DNA from: Pseudomonas sp.
Lineage (GTDB): Bacteria; Pseudomonadota; Gammaproteobacteria; Pseudomonadales; Pseudomonadaceae
DNA: 64,000 nucleotides
Assembly (NCBI RefSeq): GCF_017744435.1
Contig: NZ_JAGIBG010000009.1
Span: forward strand, 1-64,000
Reading direction: 5' to 3'
Position 1 is the first letter of the stretch, and every line of letters begins with the position of its first letter. Below the pieces are notes generated by a model that was not told the DNA's origin, did no database searches, and was given only the letters and a program-made list of their open reading frames with translations. Below, one piece after another: positions 36,898 through 45,806 of the stretch. The translations under genes and the position numbers were made by a program.

Positions 36898-36939
36898 AAA
36901 AAGACAAAGGGCACGGCCTGAATGAACAGGACCGTGCCC
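36898..36939 (-). terminator. Terminator of the rpsF-rpsR-rplI operon
   Basis: On the minus strand GGGCACGG (36939-36932) and CCGTGCCC (36916-36909) form a stem with additional inner pairing, followed by TTTGTCTTTTT. It lies 45 nt after the rplI stop and just upstream of dnaB. Confidence 0.88.
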
Positions 36940-36983
36940 GATGTTAACCGGCTATCCCGTGAGGGACCACCAGTCAGCGCAGC

Positions 36984-37430
36984 TTAGGCAGCTACGACGA
37001 CCACACGTACGGTGGCTTCAACGTCGCTGTGCAGGTGCACGGCTACGTCGTATTCGCCAACCTGACGGATGGTGCCGTTCGGCAGACGAACTTCAGCTTT
37101 GGCCACTTCAACGCCGGAGGCGGTCAGGGCGTCAGCGATGTCGTGGGTGCCGATCGAACCGAACAGCTTGCCTTCGTCGCCAGCGGTGGCAGTGATGGTC
37201 ACTTCCAGCTCGGCCAGTTGGGCAGCACGGCTTTCAGCCGAAGCTTTACGGTCAGCAGCTGCTTTTTCCAGCTCGGCGCGACGCTCTTCGAACGCAGCCA
37301 GGTTGGCGGCGTTGGCAACGGTGGCCTTGCCGAATGGCAGCAGGAAGTTACGGCCGTAACCAGCCTTAACTTTAACTTTGTCGCCCAGGTTGCCCAGGTT
37401 AGCGACTTTTTCCAGCAGGATCAGTTCCAT
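36984..37430 (-). CDS. rplI: 50S ribosomal protein bL9
   Basis: A 148-residue protein with the two-domain L9 form: N-terminal [36 protein letters not shown], a long central helix rich in Ala, Glu and Arg, and a C-terminal domain. It is the last gene of the rpsF operon, as in most Gammaproteobacteria. Confidence 0.97.
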   Translation of the reverse strand: MELILLEKVANLGNLGDKVKVKAGYGRNFLLPFGKATVANAANLAAFEERRAELEKAAADRKASAESRAAQLAELEVTITATAGDEGKLFGSIGTHDIADALTASGVEVAKAEVRLPNGTIRQVGEYDVAVHLHSDVEATVRVVVVAA

Positions 37431-37450
37431 TTGGTAAAACCTCTTAACTT

Positions 37451-38314
37451 TTAACCTTCACCGTTCGCGGAGTCTTTCCCCGGAGGGGACTTGCGACCGC
37501 GAAAATCAATCAGGCTGTCGACAATGGCCAGGACCATCAGCAACGGGTAGATCAGCTGCATGATCAGCGGCAACGTCACGTACATGCCCACCAGCCAGAA
37601 ACCGGCCAGTCGCCCCTGTGCCACGAGGCCGTGCATCAAGGCGATGCCAGCCAGCACCAGTACCAGGCTCGACGCCGATGCCAGGATGATGAACTGCGAC
37701 CCGATAAACGGAGCCACCACCATCACTGCCACCAAGACCGCCATGGTCTGTTTCGGCAACTTCAGTTCGCGAAATTCGCGACCGAAGCCTCCAGGGTTGT
37801 ACAACGCTGCCTGCCAATAACGCGCCAGCACCAGGGCCAACACGCTGAACAATTGCACCGTCACTGCTGTGGAAGCGACCAGCACAGGGCGGATCAGCTC
37901 ACCGGAGAGCACCGGCTCGCCTTCGATTTTCGGCATGGCTTCGGCAAACGCCTTGGCCAGCACATCGAAGGTCTGCGCCAGGGCCATGTCGAGCACGAGG
38001 CTGAAAACCACGGCGAACACGGCACTGGCGACCAGCACACGGCTCCAGGGATGCTCGGCGCGCAACAGCGCGGCCAGGCCCAGGGCACCGGCAATCACCA
38101 GGAAGGTGATCGGATCGCCCATGAACCACACGGCCAGCCCGGCCAGCAGGCCGCCGGCGATGACCGTTGAAGCATCCTTGAACCCACGCCGCAGCAGCAC
38201 AAGGCTGCCGGCAGCGGCACTCAACCAGAACAGCAGCGGCAGTACCGCGCTGATGACCACCACCAGGGTGGCCTGCACACGACCGCGCATGATGAAACTT
38301 GCTAACGCTCGCAT
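37451..38314 (-). CDS. DUF2232 membrane protein in the ribosomal operon
   Basis: A 287-residue integral membrane protein with about eight helices (residues 12-265) and a charged C-terminal tail ([18 protein letters not shown]). It is similar to YybS-like DUF2232 proteins. Its position between rpsR and rplI is typical of Pseudomonas. Function unknown; co-expression with ribosomal proteins is inferred from order and 20- to 33-bp gaps. Confidence 0.82.
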   Translation of the reverse strand: MRALASFIMRGRVQATLVVVISAVLPLLFWLSAAAGSLVLLRRGFKDASTVIAGGLLAGLAVWFMGDPITFLVIAGALGLAALLRAEHPWSRVLVASAVFAVVFSLVLDMALAQTFDVLAKAFAEAMPKIEGEPVLSGELIRPVLVASTAVTVQLFSVLALVLARYWQAALYNPGGFGREFRELKLPKQTMAVLVAVMVVAPFIGSQFIILASASSLVLVLAGIALMHGLVAQGRLAGFWLVGMYVTLPLIMQLIYPLLMVLAIVDSLIDFRGRKSPPGKDSANGEG

Positions 38315-38347
38315 GCTAATCCCTTACTGCTTGTCGACGACCCGGTC

Positions 38348-38578
38348 TCAGCGGCCGTGGCTGTCGGTGTAGGGCAGCAGGGCCAGGAAGCGGGCGCGCT
38401 TGATAGCGGTAGCCAGCTGACGCTGATAACGAGCTTTGGTACCGGTGATACGGCTTGGAACGATCTTGCCGGTTTCGGATACGTAAGCTTTCAGGGTGTT
38501 GAGATCTTTGAAGTCGATCTCTTTCACGTCTTCAGCAGTGAAGCGGCAGAATTTACGACGACGGAAGAAACGTGCCAT
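38348..38578 (-). CDS. rpsR: 30S ribosomal protein bS18
   Basis: A 76-residue protein with the S18 sequence [32 protein letters not shown] and the [28 protein letters not shown] core. A retained Cys near residue 11 is normal. It lies 28 bp after rpsF. Confidence 0.98.
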   Translation of the reverse strand: MARFFRRRKFCRFTAEDVKEIDFKDLNTLKAYVSETGKIVPSRITGTKARYQRQLATAIKRARFLALLPYTDSHGR

Positions 38579-38606
38579 TTAATAGGCTCCTCTAAAGGTC
38601 CGTGGA

Positions 38607-39032
38607 TTACTCGTCAGCGTTATCGCTGGAGTCGCTGTCATTGCTGTCGTCGCCGTCGGCGGATTCAGCATGCTCAGGACGCTCACGACGCTCACGGCGC
38701 TCGCTGCGGTTTTCTTCAGCCTTCAGCATCTCGGACTGGCCGGTTACGGCTTCGTCGCGACGGATGACGAGGTTACGGATAACGGCATCGTTGTAGCGGA
38801 AGTTGTCTTCCAGCTCGGCCAGGGCCTTGCCGGTGCACTCAACGTTCAGCATCACGTAGTGAGCCTTGTGAACATTGTTGATTGCGTAGGCCAGTTGACG
38901 ACGGCCCCAGTCTTCCAGGCGGTGGATCTTGCCGCCATCTTCTTCGATCAGCTTGGTGTAACGCTCAACCATGCCGCCGACTTGCTCGCTCTGGTCCGGG
39001 TGAACCAGGAAGATGATTTCGTAATGACGCAT
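38607..39032 (-). CDS. rpsF: 30S ribosomal protein bS6 with long acidic tail
   Basis: A 141-residue S6 protein. Residues 1-98 are the usual ferredoxin-like fold ([50 protein letters not shown]). The C-terminal 40 residues are a charged Arg/Glu stretch followed by an Asp/Ser/Asn-rich acid tail ending in ADE. In E. coli and Pseudomonas RimK adds glutamates to the S6 C-terminus; the acidic end fits a RimK target. First gene of the operon; GGAG at good distance before the ATG. Confidence 0.97.
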   Translation of the reverse strand: MRHYEIIFLVHPDQSEQVGGMVERYTKLIEEDGGKIHRLEDWGRRQLAYAINNVHKAHYVMLNVECTGKALAELEDNFRYNDAVIRNLVIRRDEAVTGQSEMLKAEENRSERRERRERPEHAESADGDDSNDSDSSDNADE

Positions 39033-39152
39033 GAATGCTCCTTACGGGTTAGTAGTCTGCCAGCGTATCTGGTCAGACAAGGAGTGAATGACACTGTATG
39101 TCTTGCACGGAGGGGAGGCACATAGGCGCCTGCCAGCTCGGCAAGGGGCGCA

Positions 39153-39181
39153 ATTGTAGAGAAGGCGGGGCGCACAAGCAA
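39153..39181 (-). promoter_or_regulatory. Sigma-70 promoter of the rpsF operon
   Basis: On the minus strand TTGCTT (39181-39176) and TACAAT (39158-39153) are 17 bp apart. Transcription would start near 39146, leaving a roughly 113-nt leader before rpsF. The leader contains GCC-GAGCT-GGC and could bind S6:S18 as in the known rpsF leader motif, but this could not be folded here. Confidence 0.72.
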
Positions 39182-39233
39182 GGTGATTGGTGAATATTTG
39201 AACAGCCTGAAATACTTTATTCCTGCGCCGTCC

Positions 39234-39322
39234 CCTTCGCGGGCGCGCCCGCACCCACAGGTACCCGGCTGCCCTCAGGGCAGGAGGTAATCCAGTGGGA
39301 GCGGGCATGCCCGCGAAGAGGC
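39234..39322. repeat. Inverted REP pair with internal hairpin
   Basis: Two REP halves (39234-39261 and 39295-39322) flank a small CCCTCAGGG palindrome. The left copy has cgcacccaca in place of cgctcccaca. They separate rpsF from the rlmB end; both neighbours are transcribed leftward. Confidence 0.88.
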
Positions 39323-39340
39323 CAGAACAGGTTTACGCGA

Positions 39341-40087
39341 TCAGCGCTTGGCCTGACGCTGGCGCACAGCCTCGAACAGGCACACGCCCGTCGCCACCGA
39401 CACGTTCAGGCTGCTCACGCTACCGCTCATCGGCAACTTCACCAGGAAGTCGCAATGCTCGCGGGTCAGCCGGCGCATGCCCTTGCCTTCCGCGCCCATG
39501 ATCATCACCAGCGGGCCGGTCAGGTCCTGCTGGTAGATCTCCTGTTCAGCCTCGCCAGCGGTACCCACCACCCACAGGCCACGCTGCTGCAGTTTCTCCA
39601 GCGTGCGCGCCAGGTTGGTCACGGCCACCAGCGGAATCACCTCCGCCGCGCCGCAGGCCACCTTGCGCACTACCGGTGTCAAGGTGGCCGACTTGTCCTT
39701 GGGCACGATCACCGCCGTGGCACCAGCCGCATCGGCGGTGCGCAGGCAAGCGCCAAGGTTGTGCGGGTCGGTCACGCCGTCCAGCACCAGGATCAGCGGC
39801 GGGGTTTCGCTGCGCTCGAGCAGCTCCTCGAGCATCAACTCGCCCCACACCTGGCTCGGGCTCACCTCGGCGACCACGCCCTGGTGCACGCCCTCGACCC
39901 AGGCATCCAGCTCACGGCGCTCGGCCTGGCCGACCGGCACGCGGTTTTCCGCGGCCAGTTCCAGCAACGTCTGGATGCGCGGCTCGCTGCGCCCTTCCGA
40001 CAGCCAGATCTGCTTGACCCGCTTCGGATGGTGCTGCAGCAGTGCCTGCACGGCGTGCACGCCGTAGATCTTTTCCAGCTGACTCAT
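39341..40087 (-). CDS. rlmB: 23S rRNA (guanosine-2'-O-)-methyltransferase RlmB
   Basis: A 248-residue SPOUT methyltransferase. The N-terminal rRNA-binding part (EKIYGVHAVQALLQHHPKRVKQIWL) and the three knot motifs (LDGVTDPHNLGACLRTADAAG, IMGAEGKGMRRL, LPMSGSVSSLNVSVATGV) are intact. It methylates G2251 of 23S rRNA. The start overlaps the rnr stop by 4 nt (ATGA). Confidence 0.95.
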   Translation of the reverse strand: MSQLEKIYGVHAVQALLQHHPKRVKQIWLSEGRSEPRIQTLLELAAENRVPVGQAERRELDAWVEGVHQGVVAEVSPSQVWGELMLEELLERSETPPLILVLDGVTDPHNLGACLRTADAAGATAVIVPKDKSATLTPVVRKVACGAAEVIPLVAVTNLARTLEKLQQRGLWVVGTAGEAEQEIYQQDLTGPLVMIMGAEGKGMRRLTREHCDFLVKLPMSGSVSSLNVSVATGVCLFEAVRQRQAKR

Positions 40088-42669
40088 GACTTGCTCTTGC
40101 TCTTGCGTGGTGCGCCGGACTTCGGCGGGCCTTTACGGTGCTTGGTCGGCTTGCCGGATGGCTTGCCGCCCTTGTCCGACTTGCTGCTGGCGTGGCCGCT
40201 GGTGCGCGCCTCGCTCATCAGCGCCTTTTTCATTTCACGGCTCTTGCGCACTTCGGCGTTGCGCTGCACCGCGTCTTTCGGGAAGTACGCTTCAGCAGTC
40301 TCGCTCTTGCGGCTGCGCGGCTTAGGCGTGGCCTTGGCTTCGACCGCTGGCTCGGACTTCCCGGACTTTTCGGCGGCTGGCGCAGCAGCACCACGCCCCT
40401 TGCGGCCAATCGGCGCATTGAGCTGCTGCTCGGAGACTTCGAAGTCGATCTTGCGCTCGTCGAGGTCGACGCGCATGACCTTGACCTCGATGGTGTCGCC
40501 CAGGCGGAAGCTGCGCCCGGTACGCTCGCCCGACAGGCGGTGGTGCACCGGGTCGAAGTGGTAGTAGTCGCCCGGCAGCGCACTGACGTGCACCAGGCCT
40601 TCCACGTAGATGTCGGTCAGCTCGACGAACAGGCCGAAACCGGTGACCGCAGTGATCACACCCGGGAAGGTCTCGCCCACGCGATCCTTCATGAACTCGC
40701 ACTTGAGCCAGTTGACCACGTCACGAGTGGCTTCGTCGGCACGGCGCTCGGTCATCGAGCACTGCTCGCCGAGCTGGTCGAGGGCATTCACGTCGTACGG
40801 GTAGATACGGGCCTTGGGGATGCTCATGGCGCCAGCACGCTTGACGTGCGGGGTGTCGACCTTGGAACGGATGATGCTGCGGATGGCGCGGTGCACCAGC
40901 AGGTCCGGGTAACGGCGGATCGGCGAGGTGAAGTGGGTGTACGCCTCGTAGTTCAGGCCGAAGTGGCCGTTGTTGTCGGTGCTGTACACCGCCTGGCTCA
41001 GCGAGCGCAGCATCACCGTCTGGATCAGGTGGAAGTCCGGGCGCCCGGCGATGCTCGCCAGCAGGGCCTGGTAGTCCTTGGGCGACGGGTCCTTGCCCTT
41101 GTGCAGGGTCAGGCCCAGCTCGCCGAGGAAGGCGCGCAGCTTTTCCAGGCGCTCCGGCGGCGGGCCGTCGTGCACGCGGTAAAGGGCTGGCACTTCGTGC
41201 TTCTGCAGGAACGCAGCGGTGGCGACGTTGGCCGCCAGCATGCACTCTTCGATCAGCTTGTGGGCATCGTTGCGCACGGTCGGGCGGATTTCCGCGATCT
41301 TGCGCTCGTCACCGAAGATGATGCGGGTTTCCTGGGTCTCGAAGTCGATGGCACCGCGGGTGTGACGGGCATCCACCAGCACCTTGTACAGGTTGTACAG
41401 GTTCTTCAGGTCCGGCACGACCTCCTTGTACTCCTCGCGCAGCGCCTTGCCCTCACGGGTACGGGCATGCTCGAGCATGCTGCTGACCTTGTTGTAGGTC
41501 AGGCGGGCATGGGAGTGGATAACGCCTTCGTAGAACTGATAGTCGACCATCTGGCCGGCTTTGTTCATGGTCATTTCACAGACCATGGCCAGGCGATCGA
41601 CATGCGGGTTCAGCGAGCACAGGCCGTTGGACAGCTCTTCGGGGAGCATCGGCACCACGCGCTCGGGGAAGTACACCGAGTTGCCGCGTTGCTGGGCTTC
41701 GTTGTCCAGGGCCGAGCCCAGGCGTACGTAGCTGGAGACGTCGGCGATTGCCACATACAGGCGCCAGCCGCCAGAGAACATGCGCAGCTTGCCCAGTGGT
41801 TCGCAGTAGACGGCGTCATCGAAGTCGCGGGCGTCTTCGCCGTCGATGGTGACGAACGGCAGGTGGCGCAGGTCGATGCGCTTCTCTTTGTCCTTCTCTT
41901 CGACTTCGGAGCGGAACTTGCGCGCTTCCTTGACCACATCGTTGGGCCAGACGTGCGGAATGTCGTAGCTGCGCAGGGCAACGTCGATTTCCATGCCCGG
42001 CGCCATGTAGTTGCCGATCACCTCGACCACATCACCCTGCGGCTGGAAGCGCGGGGTAGGCCAGTGGGTGATCTTGATCTCGACGAACTGGCCGATCTTG
42101 GCGCCACCGTTACGCCCGGCAGTCACCAGCACTTCCTGCTGGATCTTCGGGTTGTCCGGGGTCACGTAGCCGATACCGCCTTCTTCGAAGTAGCGGCCGA
42201 CCACGCTTTCATGGGCGCGGGAGATGACTTCGACCAGCACGCCCTCGCGGCGGCCACGGCGGTCGACACCCGAGACCCGGGCCAGGCCGCGGTCGCCGTC
42301 GAATACCAGGCGCATCTGCGACGGGCTGAGGAACAGGTCTTCGCTGCCGTCATCCGGGATAAGGAAGCCGAAGCCGTCGCGGTGGCCGGAGACACGGCCA
42401 CAGATCAGGTCCAGCTTGTCTACCGGGGCATAAGTGCCGCGCCGGGTATAGATAAGCTGGCCGTCACGCTCCATGGCGCGCAGGCGGCGGCGCAGGGCTT
42501 CGATCTGGTCTTCTTCATAAAGACCGAACTCTGCCGCCAGCTCCTCGCGCGCGGCCGGTTCGCCACGGTCGGCGAGGCGCTGCAGGATCAGCTCACGGCT
42601 GGGAATGGGGTTGTCGTATTTTTCCGCTTCGCGAGCGGCCTCGGGATCGAGGGATTGCCAATCGGCCAT
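40084..42669 (-). CDS. rnr: Ribonuclease R
   Basis: An 861-residue 3'-5' exoribonuclease. It has an N-terminal winged-helix domain (PSRELILQRLADRGEPAAREELAAEFGL), two cold-shock domains, the RNB domain with catalytic DGEDARDFDDAVYCE and RYPDLLVHRAI, an S1 domain (GETFPGVITAVTGFGLFVEL) and a roughly 110-residue basic low-complexity tail rich in Lys, Ser and Gly. It degrades structured RNA and defective tRNA/rRNA. rlmB follows with 4-nt overlap. A tRNA-Leu gene is divergent. Confidence 0.97.
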   Translation of the reverse strand: MADWQSLDPEAAREAEKYDNPIPSRELILQRLADRGEPAAREELAAEFGLYEEDQIEALRRRLRAMERDGQLIYTRRGTYAPVDKLDLICGRVSGHRDGFGFLIPDDGSEDLFLSPSQMRLVFDGDRGLARVSGVDRRGRREGVLVEVISRAHESVVGRYFEEGGIGYVTPDNPKIQQEVLVTAGRNGGAKIGQFVEIKITHWPTPRFQPQGDVVEVIGNYMAPGMEIDVALRSYDIPHVWPNDVVKEARKFRSEVEEKDKEKRIDLRHLPFVTIDGEDARDFDDAVYCEPLGKLRMFSGGWRLYVAIADVSSYVRLGSALDNEAQQRGNSVYFPERVVPMLPEELSNGLCSLNPHVDRLAMVCEMTMNKAGQMVDYQFYEGVIHSHARLTYNKVSSMLEHARTREGKALREEYKEVVPDLKNLYNLYKVLVDARHTRGAIDFETQETRIIFGDERKIAEIRPTVRNDAHKLIEECMLAANVATAAFLQKHEVPALYRVHDGPPPERLEKLRAFLGELGLTLHKGKDPSPKDYQALLASIAGRPDFHLIQTVMLRSLSQAVYSTDNNGHFGLNYEAYTHFTSPIRRYPDLLVHRAIRSIIRSKVDTPHVKRAGAMSIPKARIYPYDVNALDQLGEQCSMTERRADEATRDVVNWLKCEFMKDRVGETFPGVITAVTGFGLFVELTDIYVEGLVHVSALPGDYYHFDPVHHRLSGERTGRSFRLGDTIEVKVMRVDLDERKIDFEVSEQQLNAPIGRKGRGAAAPAAEKSGKSEPAVEAKATPKPRSRKSETAEAYFPKDAVQRNAEVRKSREMKKALMSEARTSGHASSKSDKGGKPSGKPTKHRKGPPKSGAPRKSKSKS

Positions 42670-42832
42670 CAGAAGGGGTTCACCTTGGGGTATATAGATA
42701 GGAATTCTGGCATGTGCGTATTGAAACCGGAAATGTCAGCCTTGGACAGCCCCCGCTGCCGTGTATAGAGAGGGGCAATAGGCCTTCGGAATCAACAAGT
42801 TGAATTTTTTGAAATTTTTTTCGCTTGGGGGG

Positions 42833-42861
42833 TTTACAGCCCCCCGGACCGTCCGTATAGT
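42833..42861 (+). promoter_or_regulatory. Sigma-70 promoter of tRNA-Leu
   Basis: TTTACA (42833-42838) and TATAGT (42856-42861) are 17 bp apart with a GC-rich discriminator (GCGCACC) typical of stringently controlled stable RNA. Transcription should start near 42868, 73 nt before the tRNA. The -35 is within the loop of a GGGGGG...CCCCCC palindrome. Confidence 0.85.
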
Positions 42862-42940
42862 GCGCACCACAACGACGGACAAGCCCGAAGTTGTAGTAGA
42901 GATGAGCGGCGCTGTAAAGCATCTTTTATCTCGAATGTGT

Positions 42941-43027
42941 GCCCAGGTGGCGGAATTGGTAGACGCGCTGGTTTCAGGTATCAGTGACCGCAAGGTCGTG
43001 GAAGTTCGAGTCTTCTCCTGGGCACCA
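42941..43027 (+). tRNA. tRNA-Leu (anticodon CAG)
   Basis: The 87-nt sequence folds as a class-II tRNA: acceptor stem GCCCAGG / CCTGGGC, D-loop AATTGGTAGACGC, anticodon stem CTGGT / ATCAG with loop TTCAGGT (anticodon CAG), a long variable arm (GACC GCAA GGTC), T-loop GTTCGAG and an encoded CCA. It decodes CUG, the predominant leucine codon in this genome. Confidence 0.96.
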
Positions 43028-43034
43028 TACAAAA

Positions 43035-43062
43035 ACCCACTAGCTTGCTAGTGGGTTTTTTC
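43035..43062 (+). terminator. Terminator of tRNA-Leu
   Basis: A 10-bp stem ACCCACTAGC-TT-GCTAGTGGGT is followed by TTTTTC. The stem begins 7 nt after the CCA end. Confidence 0.95.
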
Positions 43063-43218
43063 TTGCCTGCGATTTTTGCATCCCCCCTCCCTTCTCCCCT
43101 CGCAGCCCCGGCATTACACGTTTGTCTGCCGATGAATTTCTCGTCACCCGGCCACTTGAGAAACGATTTCGTTTACCATTGTTTCCGAATATGTAGCCGT
43201 AAGCGAGGAAGTACCCGC

Positions 43219-44232
43219 ATGACGATTCGCCCGCAACCGCTGATGCGCACCCTGGCCGCCGCAGTTCTGAGCCTGGTGATCGGCGCTCCGGCCGCCCTGG
43301 CAGACGAACCGGTCACGCTGACCATGTACAACGGCCAGCACAAGGAAATCGGCGAAGCCATCGCCAAGGCCTACGAGGCCAAGACCGGTATCCACATCAA
43401 TATCCGCAAGGGCAGCAGCAACCAGCTGGCCAGCCAGATCATCGAAGAAGGCGACCGCTCGCCGGCCGACATCATCTATACCGAAGAGTCCCCGCCGCTG
43501 AACAACCTCGGCGAGCTGGGCCTGCTGGCGAAGATCGATGACACCACGCTGAACATGCTGCCCAAGGAATACGTCGGCGCCAACGGCACCTGGATGGGCG
43601 TGACCGCCCGTACACGCGTGGTGGTGTACAACCCGAAGAAGGTCGATGAGAAAGACCTGCCGACCACCGTGATGGACTTCGCCGACCCCGAGTGGGAAGG
43701 CCGCGTTGGCTACGTGCCCACCAGCGGCGCCTTCCAGGAACAGGCCGTGGCCATCCTGAAGATGCACGGGCGTGAAGCCACCGAAGAATGGCTGACCGGC
43801 CTGAAAGCCTTCGGCAAGACCTATACCAACAACATGGTCGCCCTCAAGGCTGTGGAAAAAGGCGAAGTCGCCGCCGTACTGGTCAACAACTATTACTGGT
43901 ATGCCCTGGAGCGCGAGCGCGGCAAACTCGATTCCAAGCTGTATTACCTGGCCGACGGCGACGCCGGCAACCTGGTCACCATCTCTGGCGCTGCTGCGGT
44001 CAAGGCCAGCAAGCACCCGAAGGAGGCCCAGGCCCTGCTTAACTGGATGGCCAGCGAAGAAGGCCAGCGCGTGATCACCCAGACCACCGCCGAGTACCCG
44101 CTGCACAAGGGCATGGTCTCCGACCGTGGCCTGAAACCGTTCGAAGAGCTGCGCCCGCCGAAGATCTCGCCAGCCGACCTGGGCAATGCCGAGGAAGCGC
44201 TGGAGCTTGAACGCGAGGTCGGCCTGCTCTGA
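43219..44232 (+). CDS. Iron(III)-type ABC transporter, substrate-binding protein
   Basis: A 337-residue periplasmic protein with signal peptide (residues 1-28, ending ALADEP). LTMYNGQHKEIGEAIAKAYEAKTGIHINIRKGSSNQLASQIIEEG and the pair of Tyr near VNNYYWYALERE are the FbpA-family ferric-binding features. It likely binds ferric iron or an iron complex. GAGGAAG precedes the ATG at 43219. The next gene, the permease, overlaps by one base; no ATPase gene is adjacent. Confidence 0.88.
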   Translation: MTIRPQPLMRTLAAAVLSLVIGAPAALADEPVTLTMYNGQHKEIGEAIAKAYEAKTGIHINIRKGSSNQLASQIIEEGDRSPADIIYTEESPPLNNLGELGLLAKIDDTTLNMLPKEYVGANGTWMGVTARTRVVVYNPKKVDEKDLPTTVMDFADPEWEGRVGYVPTSGAFQEQAVAILKMHGREATEEWLTGLKAFGKTYTNNMVALKAVEKGEVAAVLVNNYYWYALERERGKLDSKLYYLADGDAGNLVTISGAAAVKASKHPKEAQALLNWMASEEGQRVITQTTAEYPLHKGMVSDRGLKPFEELRPPKISPADLGNAEEALELEREVGLL

Positions 44233-45797
44233 TGACCGCCGCCCTGTCCGAGCCGGCGCAGGTACGTTTCGTACCGCGCCGCAAGCGCCCCTCGATCTGG
44301 GTGCTGCTGCCTGTGCTGTTCCTGGTGGCGATGAGCTTGCTGCCGTTACTGTACGTCGCCATGAAAGCCTGGGAGGCCGGCTGGCGCGAAGCGCTGCACC
44401 TGCTCTGGCGCCCGTTCGTCTGGGGGCTGATGCGCAACACCCTGATGCTGATGGCCGGGGTGACGCTGGCGTGCATGGTGGTCGGCCTGGCCCTGGCCTG
44501 GCTGCTTGAGCGCAGCAACCTGCCCGGCCGCCGGCCGTGGGGCGTGGTGCTATGCCTGCCATTTGCGGTGCCGTCATTCGTCAGCAGCTTCACCTGGGTG
44601 TCGCTGAGTTCGGATTTCGAAGGCCTCGGCGGGGCGATCCTGGTGATGGCACTGTCCAAGTACCCACTGGTGTTCCTGCCGGTTGCGGCGACCCTGCGCA
44701 ACCTCGACACGTCGCTTGAAGAGTCGGCACGCACCCTGGGTTACAGCCGCTGGGGCGTGTTCCGCAAGATCACTCTGCCTCTGCTGTGGCCGTCGATGCT
44801 GGGCGGCGCGCTGCTGATCGCCCTGCACATGCTGGTCGAGTTCGGCGCACTGTCGATCCTTGGACTGCAGACCTTCACCACGGCGATCTACCAGCAATTC
44901 GAACTGGAGTTCAGCAACGCCAATGCGGCGATGCTCTCGGCGGTGCTGCTCGCGCTGTGCCTGCTGATGCTATGGCTGGAACTGCGCGTGCGCGGCAAGG
45001 CCCGTCACGTGCGCATCGGCCAGGGCGTGGCACGTCGCGGGCAGCCGGTGCGCCTGCGTGGCTGGATGCCGTTGGCGCAGCTGTTCTGCCTGGGCCTGGC
45101 GATTCTCGGCAGCGGCATTCCACTGGCGATGCTGGGTTACTGGCTGAGCGTGGGTTCGTCGGCGGCCTTCCCGGTGGCGGCGATCAGTAAAGCACTGCTG
45201 ACTTCGCTGTCGGTGTCGCTGGGTGGCGCAGGCTTCTGCGTGCTGCTGGCCCTGCCGGTCAGCTTCCTGGTGGTGCGCTACAAAGGCCGCCTGGCGATCT
45301 GGGCCGAGCGCCTGCCGTACCTGTTGCACGCCCTGCCCGGCCTGGTGATCGCGCTGACCCTGGTAGTGTTCTCGCTGCACTATGTGCCGGCGCTTTACCA
45401 GACTACCGCGCTGTTGTTGCTGGCCTATGCGCTGCTGTTCCTGCCTCTGGCCCAGGCGCCGGTGCGTACCGCACTGAACAAGGCCTCGCCGACACTCGAA
45501 GAAGCAGCCCGCACCTTGGGCGCCAGCAGTTTTGCGGCGTTCTGCCGGGTGACCTTGCCGATCATATTCCCGGCGCTGGCGGCGGCGTTTGCGCTGGTGT
45601 TCCTTGATGCCATGAAGGAGCTGACCGCTACCCTGCTGCTCAGCCCGACAGGCATGACCACTCTGGCCACCGAGGTCTGGGCGCATACCGCCAACGTCGA
45701 GTTTGCGGCGGCGGCGCCTTATGCGGCGCTGCTGATTGTGGTGTCGGGTTTGCCTGTATATCTGCTGACTACGCGGATGTACCTGAACAAGGCATGA
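44232..45797 (+). CDS. Iron(III)-type ABC transporter permease
   Basis: A 521-residue double-domain permease (FbpB/SfuB-like) with about twelve helices. Both halves carry the EAA loop: ESARTLGYSRWGVFRKITLPLLWP and EAARTLGASSFAAFCRVTLPIIFP, where an ATPase would dock. The start overlaps the binding-protein stop. The expected FbpC-like ATPase is missing downstream, where a DUF2867 gene is transcribed in the opposite direction. Confidence 0.9.
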   Translation: MTAALSEPAQVRFVPRRKRPSIWVLLPVLFLVAMSLLPLLYVAMKAWEAGWREALHLLWRPFVWGLMRNTLMLMAGVTLACMVVGLALAWLLERSNLPGRRPWGVVLCLPFAVPSFVSSFTWVSLSSDFEGLGGAILVMALSKYPLVFLPVAATLRNLDTSLEESARTLGYSRWGVFRKITLPLLWPSMLGGALLIALHMLVEFGALSILGLQTFTTAIYQQFELEFSNANAAMLSAVLLALCLLMLWLELRVRGKARHVRIGQGVARRGQPVRLRGWMPLAQLFCLGLAILGSGIPLAMLGYWLSVGSSAAFPVAAISKALLTSLSVSLGGAGFCVLLALPVSFLVVRYKGRLAIWAERLPYLLHALPGLVIALTLVVFSLHYVPALYQTTALLLLAYALLFLPLAQAPVRTALNKASPTLEEAARTLGASSFAAFCRVTLPIIFPALAAAFALVFLDAMKELTATLLLSPTGMTTLATEVWAHTANVEFAAAAPYAALLIVVSGLPVYLLTTRMYLNKA

Positions 45798-45806
45798 GTC
45801 CAAGGC

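Noticed and set aside
40138..42768. An 876-codon open frame antisense to rnr
   Set aside because: RNase R on the other strand is complete and certain. The antisense translation is rich in His, Gln, Val and Asp without recognisable domains.
43150..43185. Possible Fur box upstream of the iron-type binding protein
   Set aside because: The AAACGA-TTT-CGTTTA palindrome is suggestive but matches the Fur consensus poorly; not reported as a site.
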